A DNA stretch of 5,816 bases from Candidatus Zhuqueibacterota bacterium (GTDB lineage: Bacteria; Zhuqueibacterota; Zhuqueibacteria; Zhuqueibacterales; Zhuqueibacteraceae). The DNA is taken from contig JABWAN010000408.1 of assembly GCA_013361015.1 (NCBI GenBank), positions 1 through 5,816 of the forward strand, in the 5' to 3' direction. The translations under genes were made by a program, and so were the position numbers. Shown piece by piece: positions 1 through 5,732 of this stretch; position 1 is the first letter of the stretch, and each line of letters begins with the position of its first letter. The notes below the pieces were generated by a model. It worked only from the letters and a program-made list of their open reading frames with translations, ran no database searches and was not told where the DNA came from.

Positions 1-503
1 TACTTTTTCACCAGCTCGGGGTGCTCCCGGATGGCTTCCGAGAAGGAGCAGAAAATGATTCCCAACTTGCGCAGCTCCTCTTTGAAGGTGGTGGCCACGG
101 AAACGCTGTCCATCACCGCATCGACGGCCACGCCGCTCAAACGCATTTGCTCTTCGAGCGAGATGCCGAGCTTCTCAAACGTCGCGCGGAGTTGCGGATC
201 GACCTCATCCATGCTATTCAACTTCTTCGCGGATTTCGGCGCGGCGTAATAAATCGTGTCTTGATAATTGATCGGCGGATACGTGACGTTCGGCCATTTC
301 GGCTCGGTCATTTTGAGCCAATGGCGATAGGCCTTCAAGCGCCATTCCAGCAAAAACTCCGGCTCGTTCTTCTTCGCAGAAATCAAGCGAATGATGTCTT
401 CATTTAAACCTTTGGGCGCGACTTCGGTATCGATGTCGGTGGTGAAACCGTATTTGTACTCGCTGCGGGTGAGGCGTTCTATAGTTTCGAGTTCGGTGCT
501 CAT
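1..503 (-). CDS. sufB: SufB, Fe-S cluster assembly scaffold subunit (N-terminal part, cut by window edge)
   Basis: SufB is the scaffold subunit of the cytosolic SufBCD complex, on which Fe-S clusters are built from sulfur delivered by SufS and its partner. Reading the minus strand from the ATG at 503-501 gives 167 codons without a stop up to the left edge. The product carries the family's conserved N-terminal block, with PKGLNEDIIRLISAKKNEP followed by EFLLEWRLKAYRHWLKM and then YPPINYQDTIYY. SufB is usually about 470-480 residues, so this is roughly the first third; the cluster-binding and beta-helix core lie outside. The Shine-Dalgarno is weak, with AAGG about 10 nt before the ATG. It is the third gene of a left-reading SUF operon after the regulator and the A-type carrier; sufC, sufD and sufS probably follow to the left (inference). 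Nothing looks broken in the visible part. Confidence 0.95.
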   Translation of the reverse strand, partial: MSTELETIERLTRSEYKYGFTTDIDTEVAPKGLNEDIIRLISAKKNEPEFLLEWRLKAYRHWLKMTEPKWPNVTYPPINYQDTIYYAAPKSAKKLNSMDEVDPQLRATFEKLGISLEEQMRLSGVAVDAVMDSVSVATTFKEELRKLGIIFCSFSEAIREHPELVKK

Positions 504-542
504 TCTAGATCAACCTTGATTGGGATGACATATTATGTTCGT

Positions 543-630
543 GTCATTCAGAAGGAATCTTTTTGAGAACTGGAGAGAGCGCTCGTTTGGAGTTTGTGCC
601 GAGCACTGAAAAAGATTCCTTCTGAATGAC
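543..630. repeat. Perfect 22-bp inverted repeat between the carrier gene and sufB
   Basis: Positions 543-564 and 609-630 are perfect reverse complements (22 bp each, core TTCAGAAGGAATC) around a 44-nt spacer. The pair fills most of the 153-bp gap between the A-type carrier gene and sufB, so the operon mRNA could fold into a long stem there. No U-run follows on the minus strand, so it is not a normal intrinsic terminator. The arm resembles dispersed repeats of the type TCATTC-GAAGGAATCT that I recall from many environmental genomes. It is either a MITE-like or REP-like insertion, or an mRNA processing or stability hairpin. Confidence 0.8.
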
Positions 631-656
631 AATTGAGGGGACGCGAGATCAAACTG

Positions 657-980
657 CTACGCATTGAACGAATGGCCGCAGCCGCAGGTGCGCACGGCGT
701 TCGGGTTTTTGAACGTGAAGCCCGAGCCTTGCAGGCCGTCGGTGTAATCCAATTCCGTGCCTTCGAGATACAGCGCGCTTTTCGAATCCAAATAGATTTT
801 CACGCCATGCTCTTCGAGCACGTGATCGTCCGCGCGTTGGTCTTTATCCAAAGAAAGAAAATACGTGAGGCCGGAGCAGCCGCCGCCTTGCACGCCCACG
901 CGCAATCCCAAGTTGGGTTCGCTTTCTTGCGCGATGATCTTTTTCACTTCGGTTGCCGCTTTGGGAGTGAGAGTTACCAT
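657..980 (-). CDS. sufA: A-type iron-sulfur cluster carrier (SufA/IscA/ErpA, HesB family)
   Basis: A 107-residue HesB/IscA-family protein that carries nascent Fe-S clusters (or iron) from the scaffold to target apoproteins in the cytosol. The length is typical of the family. The three ligand cysteines are present: C35 in QGGGCSGL, and C99 and C101 in the C-terminal TCGCGHSF motif. The central region with LDSKSALYLEGTELDYTD and GSGFTFKNPNA also matches the family. The ATG at 980-978 is supported by an AAGGAG Shine-Dalgarno at 992-987, six bases upstream. It lies 62 bp downstream of the Rrf2-type regulator and 153 bp upstream of sufB, all in one direction, so it belongs to the SUF operon. The symbol sufA rests on this context; sequence alone cannot separate SufA from IscA or ErpA. 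Confidence 0.93.
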   Translation of the reverse strand: MVTLTPKAATEVKKIIAQESEPNLGLRVGVQGGGCSGLTYFLSLDKDQRADDHVLEEHGVKIYLDSKSALYLEGTELDYTDGLQGSGFTFKNPNAVRTCGCGHSFNA

Positions 981-986
981 GATGGT

Positions 987-992
987 CTCCTT
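987..992 (-). promoter_or_regulatory. Shine-Dalgarno of the A-type carrier gene
   Basis: On the minus strand AAGGAG precedes the ATG at 980 by six bases. It fixes the start of the carrier gene. Confidence 0.7.
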
Positions 993-1001
993 GTTGATGA
1001 G

Positions 1002-1034
1002 AGCTTTCCTAAAATTTCAAAGTTCAGGAAAGCT
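1002..1034 (-). other. Intercistronic stem-loop between the regulator and carrier genes
   Basis: AGCTTTCCT at 1002-1010 and AGGAAAGCT at 1026-1034 form a 9-bp perfect stem with a 15-nt loop, filling most of the 62-bp gap between the regulator's stop and the carrier's start. On the transcript it is followed by the carrier's ribosome binding site, not by a U-run. A role in mRNA processing or differential expression is more likely than termination (inference). Confidence 0.5.
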
Positions 1035-1042
1035 TGGTTTGA

Positions 1043-1495
1043 TCACACTCGAATTTGAACCAACGGCAAGGCCTGCGTTTGGGATTTGCTCAAATCCGCA
1101 AGCGAAATGCCGTTGAGAAAATTTTTGAACTGGGTTTGAATCTGCGTAAACGGCTCTTCGATGTTGCACACGCCCTCGCTGTATTGCGTGCATTCGCACT
1201 CGTTGCCGCTCACCACGCAATCCACAATGCCGAACGGGCCCTCAATCGCTTCGACGACTTTGGTCATCGTAATTTGCGCCGGCGTCATCGCGAGCACGTA
1301 GCCGCCGTACGCGCCTTGAATGCTCGCCACGATTCCGGACTTCACCAGCTTCTGCAGGATTTTGGCCATCACCGGTTCCGGAATTTTAAAACGGGCTGCA
1401 ATCTCGCGCGCCGTACATAACTTGCCGGCTTCGAGATTTTGCATATACTTGAGCGCGATAAGGCCGTACTCGGATTTGCGTGATAATTTGAACAT
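1043..1495 (-). CDS. Rrf2-family transcriptional regulator with cysteine cluster (IscR/SUF-regulator type)
   Basis: A 150-residue Rrf2-family winged-helix regulator, first gene of the SUF operon. The N-terminus MFKLSRKSEYGLIALKYM is the family's opening helix. It is followed by the helix-turn-helix (REIAARFKIPEPVMAKILQKL, about residues 30-50) and the wing GAYGGYVLA (61-69). A cysteine-rich segment carries C93, C100, C102 and C110, the place where IscR binds its [2Fe-2S] cluster. The spacing (C-x6-C-x-C-x7-C) differs from the IscR ligand set C92/C98/C104/H107. By family knowledge it should sense Fe-S cluster status and repress or tune the operon behind it. An IscR-like palindrome lies 16-40 bp before its start, consistent with autoregulation. 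The ATG at 1495-1493 begins the conserved family N-terminus, although its Shine-Dalgarno (AAGAAG) is poor. Confidence 0.93.
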   Translation of the reverse strand: MFKLSRKSEYGLIALKYMQNLEAGKLCTAREIAARFKIPEPVMAKILQKLVKSGIVASIQGAYGGYVLAMTPAQITMTKVVEAIEGPFGIVDCVVSGNECECTQYSEGVCNIEEPFTQIQTQFKNFLNGISLADLSKSQTQALPLVQIRV

Positions 1496-1510
1496 TGTAT
1501 GACTTCTTTG

Positions 1511-1535
1511 AAATCAGACTTTTTTGGTCGGGTTT
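1511..1535 (-). promoter_or_regulatory. IscR type-1-like operator upstream of the SUF operon regulator
   Basis: Reading the minus strand, AAACCCGACCAAAAAAGTC (followed by TGATTT) forms an imperfect palindrome with half-sites GAC and GTC seven bases apart, flanked by an A/T-rich spacer and pyrimidine/purine arms. Most positions fit the E. coli IscR type-1 consensus ATASYYGACTRWWWYAGTCRRSTAT. The site ends 16 bp before the start codon of the Rrf2-type gene, where a repressor would cover the promoter or the transcription start. I could not assign clear -35 and -10 hexamers. Confidence 0.55.
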
Positions 1536-1762
1536 AAGATACAACAACGGGCGGGGGGAAGTCAAGCGGAAATTTGGGAAGTTCTATGAACACTTTTGTA
1601 ACTCACCGCGGCTTTTTTTTGTTGGGTCGCTGCTCCACCGCAGTATCATCTTTGCTTGTTTACCTCACCGTATCTTTTCAAGCGAGATGACTCCAAAGCG
1701 AGGGCCTCCCGCGGCCGAACGCACATTTTCAAAATGACGAATGCCCATTTCCGCAGTGCTTG

Positions 1763-1807
1763 CGAAAATATTCTTTCTTCAATTGCTAATCTTCTCGCCC
1801 AAAATTT
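1763..1807 (+). repeat. Direct repeat copy 1 (CGAAAATATTCTTTC family)
   Basis: It shares CGAAAATATTCTTTC exactly with 2482-2496, then TCA-TTGC, and after an indel a similar ATCTTC-CGCC-AATTT tract. The conserved core contains TATTCT, which could serve as a -10 element. No gene follows this copy; it runs directly into the palindrome at 1807. Confidence 0.5.
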
Positions 1808-1837
1808 GTAGAGACGTGCCGCCGTCACGTCTCTACA
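1807..1837. repeat. Dispersed palindrome with 12-bp arms (TGTAGAGACGTG)
   Basis: TGTAGAGACGTG at 1807-1818 and CACGTCTCTACA at 1826-1837 are perfect reverse complements around a 7-nt loop. The arm GTAGAGACGTG resembles dispersed palindromic repeats I recall from several bacterial phyla. There is no T-run after either arm, so it is more likely a mobile REP-like repeat than a terminator. Confidence 0.75.
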
Positions 1838-1915
1838 GCGCTAGGCCATCGCGCGGTCTTCGCGTTTCGTCATTTGGATGCGCCAATGCCTTCGGTTTCA
1901 TCTCACGCTTGCACA

Positions 1916-2104
1916 GGCGCAGCGCCCGCGTCCCCAACGGGGACAAATGCGAAAGCGCAGGGCAACGCCCCGGCAAAACGGCCTCGTCACATTTCAAAGC
2001 GCCAACGCCGCGGCATTATGCCGCCCGTTCCGGGCTAATCAAAAAAACGACCGTTCTACCCAGGGCGTTGCCCTGGGCTATTCCATTTTTCCCCCTCGGG
2101 GAAA
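1916..2104. repeat. Chain of seven short perfect hairpins with 3-nt loops
   Basis: Seven perfect stems, each with a three-base loop, lie within 189 bp. They are GGCG-CAG (1916-1926), GTCCCC-AAC (1930-1944), GGGC-AAC (1960-1970), GCGGCA-TTA (2010-2024), GCCCG-TTC (2023-2035), CCCAGGGC-GTT (2059-2077) and TTTCCCC-CTC (2088-2104). A further TGCG/CGCA stem with a 4-nt loop sits at 1948-1959. Tracts such as CCCAGGGCGTTGCCCTGGG resemble dispersed REP-like repeats that get mis-annotated as small proteins in metagenomes. No transposase is visible nearby. Confidence 0.65.
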
Positions 2105-2228
2105 TCATGCTACAAAGAGCGTTCGGTTAAGGCCCAGGCGCGTTCGCGGGCATGACGGTATGGAATGAAAATTCAACCCGAAGGATCGCCAACTAAATAA
2201 CTTTCTCCTTTGCTCTACTTTGTCTTTC

Positions 2229-2403
2229 AAAGCAACCGAACTCATCCCCCGGCCCCTTCTCTTAAAAAGAGAAGGGGTGAAAAGCAATTGTCCCGCTGGA
2301 AGCCTTCTCTCTTTCCAAGAAAAGGCGATTTGCAACACCTCGAACCAGCGCTCCCCCTTCTCTTCCCAAGAGAAGGCCGGGGGGGACGAGTTCGGATGCG
2401 TTT
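2229..2403. repeat. Composite inverted repeat of about 175 bp with nested hairpins
   Basis: The outer ends are inverted: CCGAACTC at 2236-2243 against GAGTTCGG at 2388-2395, with weaker similarity out to AAAGCA and TGCGTTT, and C-rich/G-rich tracts inward. Nested inside are CCCCTTCTCTT-AAA-AAGAGAAGGGG (2253-2277), a degenerate middle copy (2302-2326) and CCTTCTCTT-CCC-AAGAGAAGG (2356-2376). The inverted ends, repeated inner unit and absence of coding fit a MITE-like or composite REP element. Confidence 0.7.
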
Positions 2404-2481
2404 AAGATCGCTGCTTTGAGAAGGACGATCTGACGCAAATGGGAAAGTTATTCAAACGGCGTTCCTAAACGAGTAGAGAAT

Positions 2482-2536
2482 CGAAAATATTCTTTCCTCA
2501 TTGCGAACGCTTTCACTATCTTCCCGCCAATAATTT
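2482..2536 (+). repeat. Direct repeat copy 2, forming the leader of the TIR-CHAT-NTPase gene
   Basis: Diverged second copy of the tract at 1763-1807, identical over 15 bases (CGAAAATATTCTTTC) and similar beyond a 12-nt indel. It ends 10 bp before the Shine-Dalgarno of the large gene, so it probably contains that gene's promoter or leader. The conserved TATTCT at 2488-2493 is a possible -10, but no good -35 stands at standard spacing. Confidence 0.5.
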
Positions 2537-2546
2537 TTAAAATTTT

Positions 2547-2552
2547 GGAGGA
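2547..2552 (+). promoter_or_regulatory. Shine-Dalgarno of the TIR-CHAT-NTPase gene
   Basis: GGAGGA lies just before the ATG at 2556 in an otherwise A/T-rich leader. It selects this start, and the TIR domain's first beta strand (HVFISH) begins at residue 5. Confidence 0.8.
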
Positions 2553-2555
2553 CGC

Positions 2556-5500
2556 ATGCAGCCCGGTCATGTCTTCATCTCTCACGCCACGAAAGACGAT
2601 CCCTTCGTCAAAGAGCTTCGTATCGCTCTCGAAAGTTTGCGACTGCCGGTTTGGGCGGATTCCCGCAATCTGCGCGGGGGCAGCAAGCTCGCACCAGAAA
2701 TCGACCAAGCCATTGCCGCAGCCCGACAAGTACTCGTCGTGCTCAGCCCCAACACGGTGAACTCGCCGTGGGTGCGGAAAGAAATTTCCAAAGCGCTCGA
2801 AATCGAAAAGCAGCGTCAAGCCGAGGGCTATCGCGTTATTCCGTTGCTGTTGCCCGGCATCGAACATCCTGCCTTGCCACTGTGGTTTGATGAAGAACCA
2901 ATGGGCATCAAAGTGCAACTCACCTCTGGCGGCATTTCCGAAGCCCTGCCGCAAATTCTCGCGGCCCTCGGCGAGGCGCTGCCCGACGATTTGCAACCCG
3001 ACCAAAACATCGACGCGCGGCCCGTGGAAGAACTCGTGCTCAAGCTCGTCGATCCTAAAATCGCAACGCACGAGGGCAAGCGCCGCGTGACCGCCATTGC
3101 CACGCTCGTGTATGAACCGGCGAATAAAACCGCGCGCAATGTGGAAAGCAAACGTTACGCTTTAAATGCGCCGCTCGGGCCGATTGAAGCCGATGACCTG
3201 CGCTGGTATTTGGAGAGTTATTATCTCTGGCCCACCGGCGTGTTTCAACAGCGCGCCGCTGCCATTGAAAAGAGACTCCCGCAATGGGGACAGGATTTGT
3301 ATAACGCCGCGTTGCGCGATACCGCCGCGGCCGAAGCGCTCGCCGCGTGGAAGAACTCTGTTCTCGATCGGGGCCTGAGCCTGTCGAAGGCCGCCCGCTT
3401 CTCAATTTACATCGACAGCGACCCGGCGCCGAACGCGGACGCCGCCAGCCACAAAGCTGCGTTGGAAGCCGCGAGCAGTTTGCTCGGCCTGCCGTGGGAA
3501 TTGTTGCACGATGGCAAAGGCTATCTCTTTCGCGGCAAAAATGCCGTGGCCGTGCGCCGCCGTTTGCCCAATCGCGAAGCGCGCGCGGTGCGACCCACGC
3601 AATTGCCCATTCGCATTCTGCTCCTCAGTCCGCGACCCGAAGACAAAACCACGGGCTACATCGACCATCGCGCGAGCGCGAAGCCGCTCGTGGAGGCGGT
3701 GGCGAGTTTGGGGGAACTCGTTCAACTCACGGTGCTCACGCCGCCCACGCTTTCGGCGCTGCGCAATGAACTCAATCGCGCCGCAAAAGCGAACCAGCCT
3801 TATGACGTGGTGCATTTCGACGGCCACGGCGTGTATGATCGCGAGCACGGTTTGGGCGCGCTCTGCTTTGAAGATCCGCACGATCTCGACAAGCTCGATC
3901 ACCGCGCCATGATGCCCGTGCATGCCGATGAGCTTGCCAACGATCTGCGCGAGCATCGCATTCCCCTCATCTTTTTGGAAGCCTGCCAAAGCGCGAAAGT
4001 GGAAGACGACCCCACGGCCTCGGTGGCCGCGAAATTATTGGAATGCGGCGTGACTTCGGTGGTCGCCATGAGCCACAGCGTGCTCGTGGAAACCGCGCGC
4101 CGTTTTGTGGAAGCGTTTTATCGCCAGCTCGCGGCCGGCAGCCGCGTGGGCGAGGCCATGCTCGCGGGCCAGGAAGCGCTCGCCGCGGACACGTGGCGCG
4201 GCAAAATTATGGGCGCGGGCGAGCTGCACTTGCACGATTGGTTTGTGCCCGTGCTGTTTCAAGAAGAGCAAGACCCGCAGCTCATCAACCGTTTGCCCGG
4301 CGAGGCTGTGCAGCATTTGCAGCAGAAGCAAGCACAGCTCCGTTTGGGCGCGTTGCCCGCAACGCCGGCGCACGCGTTTCATGGCCGCAGCCGGCAATTG
4401 CTCGCGCTCGAACGCTTGCTGCACACGCACAATTACGCGGTGGTGCGCGGCACGGGCGGCGCGGGCAAAACCACGCTCGCTGTGGAATTGGCGCGCTGGC
4501 TCGTGGCGAGCAAACGCTTTGGCCGCGCCGCGTTTGTGAGTTTGGAAAACCTGCACGACGTGCGCAGCGTGCTCGATAGTGTGGGCCGCCAACTGCTGCC
4601 CGCATATTCCGTGGCCGAGTATAAAAATTTAAACGAAGCCCTGCAGCCCGTGAGCCGCGCGTTGCAAGATCACCCCACGATTATCGTGTTGGATAATTTG
4701 GAAAGCATTCTGCCCCCTTCGACAAGCTCAGGGCAGGCTCCCGCGAACGGCACGGCGCCCGTGACCGCAGTGCCGCATGCAGAATTTTTTGCGCTCTGCG
4801 CCAACCTGCTCGCGAGCGACAACGACACGCGCCTGGTGTTTACCACGCGCGAAGCTTTGCCCGCACCGTTTGACCACAAGTTGTGCGAGCGCATGCTCGG
4901 CGCGCTTGACCGCCACGACGCCGTGGCATTGGTGAGCAGTGTGATGAAGGCCGAGGGCTTGGAGCCAAAAACCAGCGACCCCGGCAGCACCCCGCAAGAG
5001 ATTGAGGATTTGGTGGAGGCCGTGAACTGCCACGCCCGCGCGTTGGTGAAGCTCGCACCAGATGTGGCCCGTTTAGGAGTGCGTGCAACGACCGCAGACT
5101 TGCACAAGCTTATGGCAAAGATGGAGCGCGAACACCCCGGCGACCGCGAAAATTCTTTGTATGCCAGTGTTGCGCTCTCGCTGCGCCGTTTGCCCGAGGA
5201 CATGCGTGAACAAATCAAACCGCTAGGTGTGTTTTATGGTGGAGCGCATCTTGCGGTGATGGCAATGGTGTTGGAAGTTGATGGCGAAAAAGTGCAGGCC
5301 ATTGCGCAAGGCCTGATTGGCGTTGGCTTGGCCGAGATGAAAAACTACGGCCACCTGCGCCTAGACCCGGCCTTAGCGCCGTATTTGTTGGGGCAAATGC
5401 ATGAGACCGAAATAGCCCAAGCCCGCCAGCGCTGGGCCGAGGGCATGCAGCAGTTGTTGAGTTATTTGTATGAAGAAGCTTTTAAGAATACTGAAATGGC

Positions 5501-5732
5501 GTTTCAACTCACCCTGCTGGAATTGCCTAATCTGTTGCCCCTGCTCGACTGGGCTTTAGCGCATGTGACGCCGGAGGAAGTGGTTGGCTTAACGAGTAAA
5601 ATGGAAACCCTGCTCCAATTCCTCGGTCGGTCGCAAGCCCTGACGCGAGTCGTGGCCGTGCGCGAGCAAGCCGCAAAGCAACTCGGCGGCTGGAGCCATG
5701 CGCGATCTATGTCTGATTGTGTATTCCGGTGA
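2556..5732 (+). CDS. TIR-CHAT-NB-ARC (STAND NTPase) conflict protein, C-terminus apparently truncated by an insertion
   Basis: A 1058-codon NLR-like protein, probably a cytosolic defence sensor-effector. The TIR domain (about 5-135) opens with HVFISHATKDD and has LSPNTVNSPWVRKE, where E76 matches the catalytic glutamate of NAD-cleaving TIRs such as SARM1. Next is a CHAT-associated region (about 155-345, with LPWELLHDGKGYLFRG), then the CHAT caspase-like protease domain (about 350-570) with H424 in VVHFDGHG and C477 in IFLEACQSA. The NB-ARC NTPase (about 605-945) has Walker A GTGGAGKTT (K638), Walker B IIVLDNLE (D713), sensor-1 R765 in VFTTRE and a winged-helix-like segment around 866-944. A helical stretch follows to about 1050. 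Relatives usually continue into TPR-like sensor repeats. Here the last eight residues (SMSDCVFR) and the stop come from an IS-like end. Whether the product still works is unknown. Domain calls are firm; the immune role is inferred. Confidence 0.92.
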   Translation: MQPGHVFISHATKDDPFVKELRIALESLRLPVWADSRNLRGGSKLAPEIDQAIAAARQVLVVLSPNTVNSPWVRKEISKALEIEKQRQAEGYRVIPLLLPGIEHPALPLWFDEEPMGIKVQLTSGGISEALPQILAALGEALPDDLQPDQNIDARPVEELVLKLVDPKIATHEGKRRVTAIATLVYEPANKTARNVESKRYALNAPLGPIEADDLRWYLESYYLWPTGVFQQRAAAIEKRLPQWGQDLYNAALRDTAAAEALAAWKNSVLDRGLSLSKAARFSIYIDSDPAPNADAASHKAALEAASSLLGLPWELLHDGKGYLFRGKNAVAVRRRLPNREARAVRPTQLPIRILLLSPRPEDKTTGYIDHRASAKPLVEAVASLGELVQLTVLTPPTLSALRNELNRAAKANQPYDVVHFDGHGVYDREHGLGALCFEDPHDLDKLDHRAMMPVHADELANDLREHRIPLIFLEACQSAKVEDDPTASVAAKLLECGVTSVVAMSHSVLVETARRFVEAFYRQLAAGSRVGEAMLAGQEALAADTWRGKIMGAGELHLHDWFVPVLFQEEQDPQLINRLPGEAVQHLQQKQAQLRLGALPATPAHAFHGRSRQLLALERLLHTHNYAVVRGTGGAGKTTLAVELARWLVASKRFGRAAFVSLENLHDVRSVLDSVGRQLLPAYSVAEYKNLNEALQPVSRALQDHPTIIVLDNLESILPPSTSSGQAPANGTAPVTAVPHAEFFALCANLLASDNDTRLVFTTREALPAPFDHKLCERMLGALDRHDAVALVSSVMKAEGLEPKTSDPGSTPQEIEDLVEAVNCHARALVKLAPDVARLGVRATTADLHKLMAKMEREHPGDRENSLYASVALSLRRLPEDMREQIKPLGVFYGGAHLAVMAMVLEVDGEKVQAIAQGLIGVGLAEMKNYGHLRLDPALAPYLLGQMHETEIAQARQRWAEGMQQLLSYLYEEAFKNTEMAFQLTLLELPNLLPLLDWALAHVTPEEVVGLTSKMETLLQFLGRSQALTRVVAVREQAAKQLGGWSHARSMSDCVFR
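3372..3392 (-). repeat. In-frame dispersed repeat, copy A
   Basis: On the minus strand the core CCTTCGACAGGCTCAGG lies between inverted GGCCT/AGGCC ends. It matches the core at 4716-4732 at 16 of 17 bases in the opposite orientation. In the large gene it encodes GLSLSKA (residues 273-279), in the segment before the CHAT domain. Such CTTCGACAxGCTCAGG repeats are widespread in intergenic DNA of many bacteria (from memory). Confidence 0.65.
4713..4735 (+). repeat. In-frame dispersed repeat, copy B
   Basis: The core CCTTCGACAAGCTCAGG sits between CCCT/AGGG ends. It encodes PPSTSSGQ (residues 720-727) directly after the Walker B strand of the NTPase, opening a low-complexity P/A/T/G-rich loop that runs to about residue 740. 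The reading frame stays open, so the element was tolerated in a surface loop. Confidence 0.65.

Larger units (their letters stand above)
1536..2546. other. Repeat-rich intergenic region, no credible gene
   Basis: About 1 kb between the divergent SUF operon and the TIR-CHAT-NTPase gene. Open frames here (for example 1741-2130 on the plus strand) show no family motif, have no convincing ribosome binding site and run straight through palindromic repeats. The stretch up to about 1760 shows little beyond an A/T-rich promoter side and a T-run at 1613-1620. After that come a direct-repeat copy, a 12-bp-arm palindrome, a chain of short hairpins and a composite inverted repeat, each listed separately. 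It resembles accumulated REP or MITE debris. Confidence 0.7.

Noticed and set aside
1605..1620. T-run after CCGCGGC as a possible intrinsic terminator
   Set aside because: No stable stem precedes the T-run, and no plus-strand gene ends there.
1741..2168. Plus-strand open frames of 129 and 96 codons in the intergenic region
   Set aside because: They run through the palindromic repeats, have no recognisable domain or convincing ribosome binding site, and look like the spurious proteins such repeats produce.
1916..2403. Possible CRISPR array in the repeat-rich intergenic region
   Set aside because: There is no regularly spaced direct repeat of constant length; units are hairpins of differing sequence and spacing, and no cas gene is present.
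2448..3989. Long minus-strand open frames (207 codons at 2448-3071, 195 codons at 3402-3989)
   Set aside because: They lie largely or wholly opposite the TIR and CHAT coding sequence, lack motifs, and are explained by GC-rich codon use of the real gene.
2556..5732. Functional coupling between the SUF operon and the TIR-CHAT-NTPase gene
   Set aside because: They are divergent, separated by about 1 kb of repeats, and no shared operator was seen before 2556; adjacency alone is not evidence.
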